Shown here: in pieces, positions 28,337 through 39,269 of the stretch
Position numbering within the stretch: the first letter of the stretch is position 1
Layout of the letters: every line of letters begins with the position of its first letter
From: Agrocybe praecox
Taxonomy: Eukaryota > Basidiomycota > Agaricomycetes > Agaricales > Agrocybaceae
DNA: 64,000 nt
Direction: 5' to 3'
NCBI GenBank assembly: GCA_964017145.1
Contig: OZ024843.1
Coordinates: 1,665,001-1,729,000 of the forward strand
Position numbers and translations under genes: made by a program
The notes under the pieces: model-generated
What the model was told of the DNA's origin: nothing
What the model saw: only the letters and a program-made list of their open reading frames with translations
The model's database searches: none

Positions 28337-29876
28337 TCAAAATCCTGCACCTTTTCGAATGGAATCCAACAAAATATCGTTGAAGTCACCACCGGCTTCC
28401 CAGGTGGCAAACCCGCGAAGTTTCGTGTCTTTAATAAACTTCCCTTTTGCGGCAAATGACTATAAAATGTTTGTCAGTTCTTGTTTTACATACTTCTACG
28501 ATACACGCACTTGAGCGTTGTCGAAGGAAACCATAATTTCAGAGGTGGCGTTATAGACGTACGGCTGAATATATTCTGTCAGTAAAAACATTTACTATAC
28601 GTCGTTTGCAACTCACTGTCTGACTGCAGGCATCGAACCGATAAGGGACATCTGCCCTGGGCGTCCCGTCGTTGTTCAAGTATCCAAGTTCAATCAGTCC
28701 CCAGAAATCAACATCACCACCTGGAGCTGTTGGGTTTCCACATTCATCAACACCGGCACCATCGTCCCAGGAATCACCGGTTGGAGGATTACTTGCATCA
28801 AAAGCAGGATAGGCAGCAAGTTTTGTCGTCGAGCCTTTGACGAATGCATCTGCTCTCTTAACTGTGAAAGAGTGACCGTAGGCAGCAACGCCCAAGACGA
28901 TCTGATGGAGCGGCATGCCTGCTTTGTTCCATGCACGTACGGCAGACACCGCAGATGCAGCTTGATTTTGAGGTGCAGCACAAGTATCATTCAATGGTGC
29001 ATTGGGGCCTACGGTTGCACTCCATGGGCCCCAAATGTCGTAGTTCATAACGCCGATATAATCAAGGACCTTTGCGAACCCTGATACATCAGAAAGAGGG
29101 TTACCGTCGGGTCCGATAAATGGAGACGTTGCTACTGCGGCAGAAAGTGTCAACTTTGCGCCTAATTTATCTCTTCGCAGTTCCTGGAGGAAGGAAAGGA
29201 AGTTGGCACTGTCGTTCTCGTTGATGGCATTGCAACCGATTCCTTGGTTTGCAGGATATTCCCAACTTGAAGGTTTACATTTTAGTATATGCACCATAGT
29301 ATATCAGTAAGTGCAAGGCTTACTCAAAGTCCAACCCATCGAGTTGATACTTTTTAGCCAAGTTCGTCACTGTCTTGACGAATGCAGTCCTATTCTTTGC
29401 GGATCCAACGTTGAGGGAAAAACCCGTTGAGCCGGTCCATCCTCCAATCGAGACCAAGGCTTTAACGCCCTACCATCTTGATCAGAACTTGAAACTCAAA
29501 AAAAAAATCCTGGACCTACATGCTGATGCGCTTGCGAAACAAATTGAGGAAGGAGATCAGGATTGGAGCCGCTAAGATCCAATGTATTGACGTCCGATGT
29601 GGTTACGCTGGTGGTGCAAGTTACAATGATACGGAAGTATTGTGCCAAACGTTCCACTTACGCAAATGAATATGTAAGGTGGGTGTATTTTGACCAACTT
29701 ACTTTCGACAACGGGAAGCCTGTGTCGGCATGCCACCCTGCATACCAAGCAGCAGCCACTTGAGGCTCGCTACCACCAACGACACCTCGGGAACTAAGTC
29801 CTGAAGCCCGCAAGGCCAAAGACCCGTGAGCTAGGAAGAGGGAACAGGCCAAGTAAGACAGGAAAAGCTTGTGCAT
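28337..29876 (-). CDS. Secreted GH18 chitinase
   Basis: Glycoside hydrolase family 18 chitinase, which cleaves beta-1,4-GlcNAc polymers and probably acts in wall remodelling or nutrition. ATG 29874-29876 (MHKLFLSYLACSLFLAHGSL) starts a clear signal peptide. A longer in-frame reading begins at GTG and is rejected. Family motifs are WYAGWHADTG (strand 1), VSIGGWTGSTG (about 29460-29425), and the catalytic DGLDFDWEYP, where an intron divides DFD from WEYP (about 29330 and 29272) and Glu is the acid/base. LDYIGVMNYDIWGPW (about 29065-29025) and a C-terminal LRGFATWEAGGDFNDIL (about 28415-28365) follow. The stop is TGA 28337-28339. No chitin-binding module is visible. The protein is about 440 residues. 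Confidence 0.93.
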
Positions 29877-30284
29877 CGAAGTAGCAGAAAAGTGCACAGG
29901 AGGCTGACAATGGAAGATGGCTGGAAGGCCCCAAGCTTTATGTATCCTGGTCGATGATGGGATTTATTTAAATAAATCACATCACATCAAGGATGCAACA
30001 AGGATGATCTCAAGTGGCAATCCGAGAATTCTACCGCGTAGTAGATATCCAGCATGCAATGAAATAAGAAAGAAGCAACTTCTTCGCATCCACATGCACG
30101 CCCTTCACGAGTGCTCCAAAAGATCAAGAAACAAAAATAGGTTCTAGCCTATTCCTGCCGCGAGGTTAACAGCTCGAAGGCATATCACATAACACTGGGA
30201 CTTGACCAACTGGTCGAAACTAGCTTGCGTACTGATCTATTGTTGGATTATATTCATCCGGACGTAACATTTAATAATACATCA
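29877..30284. promoter_or_regulatory. Chitinase promoter / transporter 3' region
   Basis: A 408 bp spacer between two minus-strand genes. It holds the chitinase promoter and the 3' UTR of the sugar transporter. A perfect 18-base palindrome GATTTATTTAAATAAATC lies at 29961-29978, about 85 bp upstream of the chitinase ATG. No coding sequence is seen. Confidence 0.45.
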
Positions 30285-33077
30285 TCAATCCGTAACAATA
30301 ATTGTTTTCGCTTCTCTCTTTTCTACGATCGCAACTTTCAGCTTCCTCATGGATTTTTTGACGGGATTCGGATCCTAGAGAGAAACCAGCCTCGTCAGCA
30401 GATATTTCAGAGACGCAACCATTTTCGTACTTCAAAGATTTCGTTCAGTTCCTCCCTAAACAAATGCAGTTAGTACTGGTTCTACTTGGATACCTGAACC
30501 GTACGTACAAGGTTCTTCCCTTTGTTTCTACTGCACAGAACCAGATTACGGTACATTCAAAGAGATCCCATGCTATATAAACGATGTAATACTAGACAGA
30601 ACATATTAATTAAAAGAATTTGAAATGATTTTGTATACACACCTTCCAGGTAATGTTCTGGAGTGCGATAGGACCAGCGTAAGTGTTGACGAACGACGCA
30701 CAGCTGACCGCAAGGGCGTAACTAAGGACATGTGTTGGTCAGTTGCGTTGCTGCTACTATTCCAGGCCACTCTTACAATGCCATTCCCTTCGCTCTAGAT
30801 ATCATCAGGTTAATTGGGTGTGTTTTTCATGGTCGTAAAATAAGATTTACCTCGTGTTATAGTCAAGACATTCTGCGGGGTAGAGTGCTTGAAGAGGTGT
30901 ATACGTCAAACTGTATACGAATCCAAACAAGACTGGCATATAATCATTAACAATGAATTGAAAAAAGAATACTCCTTTTACCCACAAATGAATGCAATAG
31001 CAGCATTGGCACCCTGGGGGTTGGCTCCAGACGAACCAAACTTCGCCGTGCAACCTGAGCAGTGGTAAAGATTTGCGATCAATCACGGTGACACGGGGGA
31101 CGTTCAATCACCAACCTGTTACAATCGCAAGCATACCCGCGCATGCTAAGGTACCCCAAAACCACATCGTCCGCCGTCCAACTAGATAAAGCGGCGTCAA
31201 AATGTCTGGCACAGAAATATATTCATTTGGGGTACCTCTGTCCGTCAAAGTCGTCCCTATCACAGCACCAGACGCCGATATAATGGTATTGGCGAAATTC
31301 AAGGTTAAGATTTTGTTCTGACTGGTAACGCCTGCCGCGCCAAATAGGATCGGCAAGAAATACCTGAAGAGATCATTCAAACCAGGTTATAGTGGTTTAC
31401 CTATTAACTGCAGTCGTCATAATTACCCGAGTCCATTGCCTGACCATTGCTATAAGAAAGAAGGTGTGAGAAATTGTCTAGATTTATCTCAGAAGGGTAT
31501 TGTTACCCCAAAGAAACCCATCAGGAGCATCATAGAAGTTCTATATCTCGCATTGCGGGTGTTGAAAAGTTCAGAGTAATCCCACCTGTAAAAACAAATT
31601 GTAATTAATTATCTCGGCAAACAATGTGGGGTATTTGTATTTGATCTTACCAGCGCTTATCAGAAGCATCCAGCTTCACTGATTCTTCATACTCTTTCCA
31701 CTCCAGTACAACCAGAGGTGCATTCGGGTCACCGTTCCCATGGTATTTAGCAAGTATGGCACGAGCCTCTTCTTTTCGCCCGACGGAGATTAACCAGCGC
31801 GGAGACTATATATGTATGTTTTGCTAAGCGACAATCATTAGTAGCCGTACGTCATGAATGCCTTACCTCAGGAAGGAAATATGAGAAAAGTAAAAGGATT
31901 GCGGCAGGACCAATTTGGATCGCCAACGGAGCTCTCCATGATGTCGTACTTTGTATACGTCCAGTCGCAATCGTCAAGCCAGCTGTTCAATGCTTTAACA
32001 TAAAACACAGTGACACAAAATAAAGACAAAACACACTGCAAAGAATTGAACCGGAGTAATAGAAAGCTATAAATATAAATGGCGTAAATCATGAAACGTT
32101 TTCAATGAACTTTTAATTTGAAAAAAGGCTTACTGTTATACCTGTATTAATGGCATCGTAAAATTAATGACAAACATGTGGTTGATACGTGAATAACACC
32201 CACAATCCAGTCAATCGACCACGCCATTGGGGAGGAGACATCTCAACAACGTAGGCTGGTGCTGCCGTTGTAGATATTGCGACACCAAATCCAAGAACGA
32301 ATCTTCCGCCTAGAAGATAATCCACATTTTTGGCCACAGTTATTACGATAGCTCCTGGATGAGGTTCATTGTTGGGTTAGACCATTACTCATGAGGGTAT
32401 ATGCGCTTGGGTTACTTGCCTACGATGATAATAAGACTTCCGAGAGCCTTTTGACAGAATAAGCATGATTCTTTTTAGATTAGTAGAAAAACAAAACTTG
32501 CCATTCCCCCTCGACGCCCAAAGGTATCCGTAACAGGTCCAGCAACAGCGACTCCGGCGATGCTTCCAATGGAGTACTATTCCGAGATCAAGCTTTCCCT
32601 CCACAGGTTAAAGGTCAAAATACTTACGATACCGAAAATAATGGCAGTCGTAGTTCCAACGCCTCCTCCCTTGGTTACGTCGATACCAAAATAGTCGGTA
32701 TACTGTCTTTAATCATTTCTTCAGATAAATACAACTGAGCTATAAACATCCAACTAACTTCATAGCGTTGATGGCACTCATAACTATGATTCGGAATGAC
32801 ATAAGATAAATATAAATAAAATGCTGCGACGAGACTCACCAGATCCATCAAATCCATTAGACAAAGATCCCATAAATGAGACCAACAAAATCGCGAAGAG
32901 CTGCAACGAACGAGCGCTGGTCGCCTTCAACTGTGGACCAGTCGCCAGAGCCGCTGCATACTCCGCATTCAGAGCCTCTATAACCTTCGCGTCCCTTGGA
33001 ATGCCCCGAGAGCCATCGTGTTGCTGATGAGATATTTCGTCGATCTCACTCTTTTCGGGAGAATGGTCGGAAGCCAT
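30285..33077 (-). CDS. MFS sugar transporter (lactose-permease-like)
   Basis: Second sugar porter of the Major Facilitator Superfamily, of the fungal hexose/lactose permease type. ATG 33075-33077 (MASDHSPEKSEIDE) opens a hydrophilic cytoplasmic tail. Helix 1 is LQLFAILLVSFMGSLSNGFDGS (about 32900-32840). Later motifs are GPVTDTFGRRGG (about 32540-32510), FVLGFGVAISTTAAPAYVVE (about 32310-32255), FLPESPRWLISVGRKEEARA (about 31830-31765), LVGRRTMWFWG (about 31180-31150), PLQALYPAECLDYNTRAKGM and WFCAVETKGRTLEEL. The last exon begins DPNPVKKSMRKLKVAI, a C-terminus typical of this subfamily, and stops at TGA 30285-30287. About 16 short introns are needed. A TATA-like run (about 33122-33130) lies roughly 45 bp upstream of the ATG on the gene's strand. 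The substrate is not determinable. Confidence 0.9.
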
Positions 33078-34771
33078 AACACTCAAAACTCGAGGGTGTG
33101 AATAACCTGTAGATGTGGCTTTATATATATGCTACGAGGCGTATTCTGAGTGGCCCAGAATGTGGTATTTTTTTGCGAAGTCGCCGGTGGTATACCACTG
33201 TGGGGGTGCTTCTTCGACCTGAACGGGGCTAGTTCGTGTCATTCGATCCATTCCGATTAGATATGTCAACAGAATCACTCATTTTGGGGGAGTCATGTTA
33301 CCGAAAATGAAAGAAAATGGCCGTATAGTTCCGCATGGTTGGTAAGGTCTTGACGGGCAGGTCGACGTGATTCCGAGGATTCTCCATTACGCTTGCTCGA
33401 CTATGAGGATAGACCCCATCCTGGGAGCCTTTTTCACAGCAGAGTGAAATTTAACCTGGGTTTTACTCGACCGGGACATATTGGCCTTATAGCTTCACTT
33501 CCAAAACCGAAAACCATTCCCCCAGGCTATGTCAGTGACCTCGCGATTCAAAATATCCAGGATTATTTCCGGAGAAAAAAAAAAGAAGACGCGTTTTTTG
33601 AACATCCTATTTGGAAGGCTCGTAAAGGGCCCGGAAAGAAGCCTTCGTATAACGACAAAAAGCCAATCGAGGTTGGGTCCGAAGGCCTGCAGATTTGTAG
33701 GATGTAACCTCCAGTTGCTTGATCAAGGGTACAGCAAAGTACGGGAAGTTGAAAAAGATGAAAAGCTAATTTCAGGAAGGGGAAATATGCTCGAGAATTT
33801 GAGAGAAAATTGAACTTTCTTTATGACCCACGCAGTGAGCAAGTATAAGTATAAGCGCAAGTCCTACCGGAGAGAAGGAATGATGAGAACAGGTCGGAAA
33901 CAACAACGGTAGGATCCGAGGTGTATATCGGGACTTGCCACTAACCGATTCAACAAATTTCGGGAAGCGCTTATAATAAGTATGCCAATTCTTAAAGATA
34001 GTTAACAAGTTTGAAAGATTTAGTAAATGAGGTACATAAATACCAGGACTTGACCAAGATTACAATCCTTCAAACAGAAGAGCCCAGCAAGACGCCACTC
34101 TGGCCCAGCTTTGATATCATAGCGAAATACTAATAGAGATAATCAATTATGCCAAAACGATGTATTACAGGGTCACTGACGTGTATCTGGTCCTCTACCG
34201 CATCCAATTTCATTTCGAAAGATAAACCCAAGTCATGATAAGACCAGGAACCGGTCCGCCTCGGGCGCCTGAAGAGGCCTGAAGGGATTTCAAGTGACAT
34301 TCTGCAGTTCGAGGCCTGTGGCTGTAATATCATCAAAAAATAGGAACATATGCTCGAATTCAACAAGGAATTATCCGCGAAACGATATCTGTGTATCTTT
34401 TGACCGGAATGTATTATTCAACCAATTGATATAACGCCTTTTGTCAAGCACACATGCGCCTTGCTTCCTTCGGAAGACATATAGAACTGTAATATATAGC
34501 CAAGTCAAACAACCGCAACCTGTCAGGAGCGTCGGATTTTGATCAAATTGAAAGATAAGAGAAAAATTTGCCGTGGGGAGCAACTGTGGAAAGCCAATGG
34601 GCATACTGTGGTGTCTTTTGTCAGTGGTGAGGTGGAGGGAGGGCGGGACGGGTTGTGGGGCATTGCGGGGAATGTTTGGACCGAGACTGTACTTGCCTAA
34701 AAGATGTGGCTGTGCATCATTGACCAGCCGGGTGAATGACTTATCCCCGAGTCAGCTTAGAGCTATCCATA
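33078..34771. other. 1.7 kb stretch without a recognisable gene
   Basis: The longest gap in the window. Its left end is the promoter of the minus-strand sugar transporter: a TATA run at 33122-33130 and a GTGGGG at 33200-33205 that resembles a CreA carbon-repressor site. Its right end is the promoter of AP-1 sigma. ORFs of up to 104 codons occur (for example 33393-33707 +, 34371-34604 -), but I recognise no protein in them and no splice-linked reading. I saw no terminal repeats or transposase motifs. Confidence 0.5.
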
Positions 34772-35590
34772 ATGATCAACTACATCCTCCTCGTTTCTCG
34801 ACAAGGTCGGCCTGAGAGTCTTGTCCAGTCAAAGACTTGAATTCTGAACCAGTTTTGTTTCAGGAAAAGTCCGCCTTGCAAAATGGTTCACGACTATGGC
34901 ACCAAAGACCAAGGCGAAGATTGTGAAAGATGTGACGCAGTTAGTGCTTGCTCGACGAACCAGAATGTGTAACTTTCTTGAATACAAGGGTAGCTTTCTT
35001 CTACTTCAACGCCTCTACTCGATAACCTCATGTGTCTGCTGTGTGTATTGTAACAGATTCAAAGGTTGTCTACCGACGATATGCCTCCCTCTTCTTTGTC
35101 TGTGGAATTGGATCTTCGGATAATGAGTTAGTTACATTGGAAATTATCCACCGATATGTGGAGGTTTTGGACCGATATTTTGGAAATGTAGGTTTTAGGG
35201 TTTCTCTTGGTAGAACGACTGATTGGACTGGTAATTCTCCTCCCAGGTGTGCGAGCTAGACCTGTGAGTAACAATCGCCATTTGCGATGGAGCCAAGTGA
35301 CTTGACATGAGAACAGGATCTTCAACTTCCAAAAGGCCTACGCAGTAAGTCCACAGAATCTTACGTTTGGCTACAGCATTGATGTTGGTACAGATTCTGG
35401 ATGAACTGATCATCGCTGGCGAACTGCAAGAGTCATCCAAGAAAAGTGTGCTTCGTGTGGTACGCATCGTACTCTGTGAAAGTGGTGTGCTTGTTTTTCT
35501 GAATATATACAGGTTACGCAGTCGGACAGCGTTGAAGAACAAGAGAATTCTGAAGACACGATGGCACGCATCGGATCCCGCAGCGGTTAG
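34772..35590 (+). CDS. APS1: AP-1 clathrin adaptor complex sigma subunit
   Basis: Small (sigma) subunit of the AP-1 adaptor, which sorts cargo into clathrin vesicles between the trans-Golgi network and endosomes. The gene is cut into six short exons and is easy to miss. ATG 34772-34774 gives [11 protein letters not shown], then GKVRLAKWF (about 34865), CNFLEYK (about 34970), [18 protein letters not shown] (about 35056-35108), [20 protein letters not shown] (about 35123-35182), VCELDL (about 35248), IFNFQKAYA (about 35320) and [20 protein letters not shown] (about 35395-35450). The tail [15 protein letters not shown] leads to TAG 35588-35590. Each exon joins at GT-AG borders in the correct frame. 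The CELDLIFNF and KKSVLR segments favour AP-1 sigma over AP-2 or AP-3. The protein is about 165 residues, the normal length. Confidence 0.92.
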
Positions 35591-36024
35591 CGATTCATTT
35601 TCTCATATGACAGACAATAGTAGATCTTTCTTAAAGGACCAATGATGTAGTAAAGGCAGAGAATAAAGACATATGAAACTGGGCAGCGGGCGCTGCCTGC
35701 CGATCAGTGAGGAGTCACGGGTGACAAATAAGATCGGCATCATTGGTCCGGAAAGTTTTCTTGAACAGGTCGGCCGACAGTAGGCTCGCAATTCCCTGGA
35801 CACAGATATAAAGCGAAAGCAGGCTGGGTGAGTTGGCAACAATAAGGGGCAAAGATATGATTATGTAGATCTTTGTACATACATTACTTTTAAAGTTATG
35901 TTGTCGCTTATCGTCCAATCACACGCCAACGAACAAATAATTGACAACAGGCTATTTCCGGGCTTTAAGTGCGTTCCGCTTTACACCACAAATACAGTCC
36001 ACAACCTTTTCTCAGTTCTACATC
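35591..36024. promoter_or_regulatory. Glutamine synthetase promoter region
   Basis: A 434 bp gap between AP-1 sigma and the glutamine synthetase gene, both on the plus strand. It contains a GATA element (CTTATC, 35907-35912, i.e. GATAAG on the minus strand) next to a CCAAT box (35915-35919), about 110 bp upstream of the ATG, and a pyrimidine-rich stretch just before the start. GATA factors control nitrogen genes in fungi, so the site fits the gene, but its function is inferred. Confidence 0.45.
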
Positions 36025-37299
36025 ATGGCTTACCCTTACCGTAACGACCTTCTTGCTCCCTTCCTCGCCCTCCCACAAGGCGACAAAGTCCAGGCTGAAT
36101 GTATGTTGCGATCTTTCAGATCATGACCATTCATTTTAATCTCATCTCCAGATGTCTGGATCGATGGTGATGGTGGTCTTCGTTCAAAGACTACTGTTCG
36201 TTTTCGTTCCTTTTTTCATCCTTTTTATGCTCAATTTCTCTTCAGACCGTCAGCAAGAAGGTGACCGACATCGGTCAACTTCGTATCTGGGACTTTGACG
36301 GTTCCTCTACAAATCAAGCTCCGGGCCATGATTCTGATGTCTACCTCCGACCCGCTGCCATCTTCAAGGATCCTTTCCGTGGCGGAGACAACATTCTTGT
36401 CCTCGCTGAAACCTACAACAATGACGGAACTCCGAATAGGACCAACTTCCGCCACCATGCCGCTAAAGTCATGGAGCAAGCCAAGGATGAAATCCCTTGG
36501 TTCGGTCTCGAACAGGAGTACACCCTTTTCGATGCTGACGGCGCTCCCTTTGGCTGGCCCAAGGGTGGTTTCCCGGGTCCTCAGGGTCCTTATTACTGCG
36601 GTGCTGGTGAGTCACATTCCATATTCTCACTGAATTCTACTAAGCTCCTATTTTCCAGGTACCGGCAAAGTTTTCGCTCGCGATCTCATTGAAGCCCACT
36701 ACCGTGCTTGCCTCTATGCCGGCATCAACATCAGCGGTATCAACGCCGAGGTCATGCCCTCTCAATGGGAATTCCAAGTCGGTCCATGTGAAGGCATCTC
36801 AATGGGCGACCACTTGTGGATGGCTCGTTACCTCCTAGTTCGCATTGCTGAGCAGTGGGGCATCAAAGTTTCCTTCCACCCCAAACCCCTCGCCGGTGAC
36901 TGGAACGGCGCTGGCTGCCACACCAACTACAGCACAAAAGCCATGCGAGAACCTGGAGGAATCAAGGCAATCGACGCCGCTATTCAGAAGCTTAGCCAAA
37001 AGCACGACGAACACATTGCTGTTTACGGAGAGGACAATGATCTCCGTCTGACTGGTCGCCACGAAACCGGCCACATTAGTGCCTTCAGCTCCGGTGTTGC
37101 TAACCGTGGTGCCTCGATTCGTATTCCTCGACATGTTGCTGCTCAGGGCTACGGCTATCTTGAGGACAGGCGACCAGCTTCTAACATCGGTGAGCTTCAT
37201 CCCTGTTGCAATTGCACTCAAGAATTAAACTGAACATAACCACCAGATCCCTACCGTGTTACGGCAATCATTGTCGAAACTACCGTCCTTGATGCTTAG
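36025..37299 (+). CDS. GLN1: Glutamine synthetase
   Basis: ATP-dependent ligation of ammonia to glutamate, the main entry of ammonium into fungal metabolism; eukaryotic GS-II type, a cytosolic decamer. ATG 36025-36027 ([13 protein letters not shown]). The GS beta-grasp signature is [19 protein letters not shown] (about 36285-36345). Catalytic-domain motifs are [12 protein letters not shown] (about 36499-36535, metal-binding Glu), [24 protein letters not shown] (about 36740-36785), [20 protein letters not shown] (about 36870-36930) and [20 protein letters not shown] (about 37072-37130). It ends IVETTVLDA with TAG 37297-37299. Introns lie at about 36101-36151, 36196-36245, 36606-36658 and 37190-37246. 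At about 355 residues it is complete. Confidence 0.97.
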
Positions 37300-37657
37300 A
37301 TTTTCACTGTTTTTCGCCAATATCTTTGCTCTCGTAAATTTCAATCATCGATCGTAGAACAAGTGGGAAATCTTTTTAAGTGCTGTGAAGATCCCATATA
37401 ATTATAATCGGAGGAAAACTCCTTGTACATACACAAACTTTGGGAATAAACAACGTATATATCCCATTGCAACCTCCAATGCTTTTCCATCCTTTTTTCT
37501 CTAAATTTTTCCTTTGTGGAGATGTGAGTCATTCATCAGAAAGTCGCTTACATACGCGGAACATGAAAAGCACGTGATCGGAATGATCATACGCGTCCAT
37601 CGCGCTCGACGCTCGTATGGAACGTTTGAACTTCGATGTACTTCATCTAATCTCCAT
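37300..37657. promoter_or_regulatory. GLN1 3' region and DCC1 promoter
   Basis: A 358 bp gap between two plus-strand genes. Near DCC1 it carries CACGTG (37571-37576) and ACGCGT (37591-37596, an MluI-box match 62 bp upstream of the chosen DCC1 ATG). An in-frame upstream extension of DCC1 from about 37514 is open but does not resemble the family. Confidence 0.4.
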
Positions 37658-39106
37658 ATGCCTGAATATGACCTGAACTTTTCTTCTCTTTCAACCGATG
37701 AAGCAGGATCATATAAGCTCATAGAGCTACCTCCCGATCTAACAGCCTTAATTGAAGATGCTATAGCTAAAGACGAGGACCTAAGGTTTCCATTCTTCAA
37801 AACGCGTCCTGGTCATCATGCTCACATTGTACCTTTAGGCTCACCATTAAAGGACAACCAAACGAAGATGCTGTAATATGCACCTCCGATAAGACCTTTT
37901 CCATGCGTTCAGTTGGTCTATCAAATACCATTCTCGTCGTAACCGCCGTTCCAGACGAACACGCGCCAAAATTCTCGGATGATGCTGTGGTGATTCGCGA
38001 CCAGCTCAACGAGATCATCGAGTTGAATCCTGTAGTTCCGAAGCTGCATAAGCTTTCTGTATTGATCAGGGGCCGAGAATACGATGAAGGACAAGAGGAT
38101 GCACCTGAAGATGATCCTAATTCGGTTCGTGTGTTTCGCATTCTAGGGTATAAAGTGTTGCGTTTCTTGGACGTGACCATATCATTTCTTTGTCTTGTAG
38201 GCTCCGTTCACCCTTCAAGAAGCTAAAGAACAGATCCAAGCTAGTCCTGCCGAATTAGAAAAGGGGCTCAGAGGACGTCGCATTCTGATTATAGACAGTG
38301 AGGAAATCGTTAATCTTCTGTTCGCTTTCAATTCACGAACTGGTCTTCTTTTCTTGTTCGCTTCATAGATGAACTACGACCAATTGCACCAAGGTTTCTT
38401 AATCACATACTCGAGTTAATTCTTCACATTCTGGTAGCAAACTCCATGAAACACAGCGCTGCGTCCGTTGAAGAATTATGTACACCACTTGCTGATGAAC
38501 ATGAAATTTCAAGGGTAGTATCGACACAAGTCATGTCATGGTTTGGCGAGATAAAAGAAGGCAAATGGAAGATGGACGTTAATAGTGTCGTCAAGGAAGT
38601 TGGACTAGGAATCCTCAGAAAACATCGAGTGAGATTTCGTTTATCCTTCATGATAACCATGTCGTAGTAACATTGACGTGATATTCAGCATGAACCTATT
38701 GAGAAGGAGAATCTTCTCCGACAATGGAAGGACCAAGTTGGGGACACCTTCGAAACTTCGGTGGCGTTGGATCTCCTTGCTGTACGTTTCGTTCTTCCCG
38801 TCACCAAATAGTCCGAAAGCATGGATTAAATCTCTGTAGGGAAATTATATCGAAATCGAGACCCTTGGCGGCGATCTGACGACCTTAAAATATTTCCCTG
38901 CTTCTGAGCTCCCCGTGGACCCTGCTGCCAGGTTTTCAGATCTCTTCCTCACTCGCACAAAATGGAAAGGGGAAGAAATATCACCCTTCTTATCCGACAT
39001 CGCAGTCAGCAACAAGGAGCGCGACAAACTGTTATTAAAGTATTGTAGAACTGTTACAGGAACAGATGGTATAGGGTATACGGCGCGGGCACAATATAAT
39101 GGTTGA
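37658..39106 (+). CDS. DCC1: Sister chromatid cohesion protein DCC1
   Basis: Subunit of the Ctf18-Dcc1-Ctf8 alternative clamp loader, which loads or unloads PCNA at forks and is needed for cohesion. ATG 37658-37660 (MPEYDLNFSSL) is chosen because family similarity starts here. The first exon ends KDEDLR. An intron from a GTTTCC donor (about 37788) to the TTTAG near 37842 gives LTIKGQPNEDAVICTSDKTF. Then come MRSVGLSNTILVV, LEKGLRGRRILIID, the WHD-like blocks MSWFGEIKEGKWKMDV and VVKEVGLGILRKH, and LLAGNYIEIETLGGDLTTLKYF. The stop is TGA 39104-39106. About six introns are needed and the protein is about 380-390 residues. An ACGCGT sits in the promoter and a second one (37802-37807) inside intron 1. 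Confidence 0.9.
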
Positions 39107-39269
39107 AGTGTGATGACAACTATTTCAAAACAAATAAATAGATATACAGTTCAATTATACGGACAAGCCAATTTTCAAGTCCAGCCAATGGATGTGGAAC
39201 AAGGAATTTGTAGTGGTGGGTTATGGGTATTCCGGTGCAAAAAAAAACAGGTAGGCAACAGAATATCCG

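Noticed and set aside
33393..33707. 104-codon ORF in the gene-free stretch
   Set aside because: The first codon is TTG rather than ATG, no family resemblance is seen, and neighbouring sequence gives no splice-linked extension.
37514..37657. In-frame upstream extension of DCC1
   Set aside because: Although open, its residues do not resemble DCC1 N-termini, and it overlaps the promoter motifs; the ATG at 37658 fits the family start.
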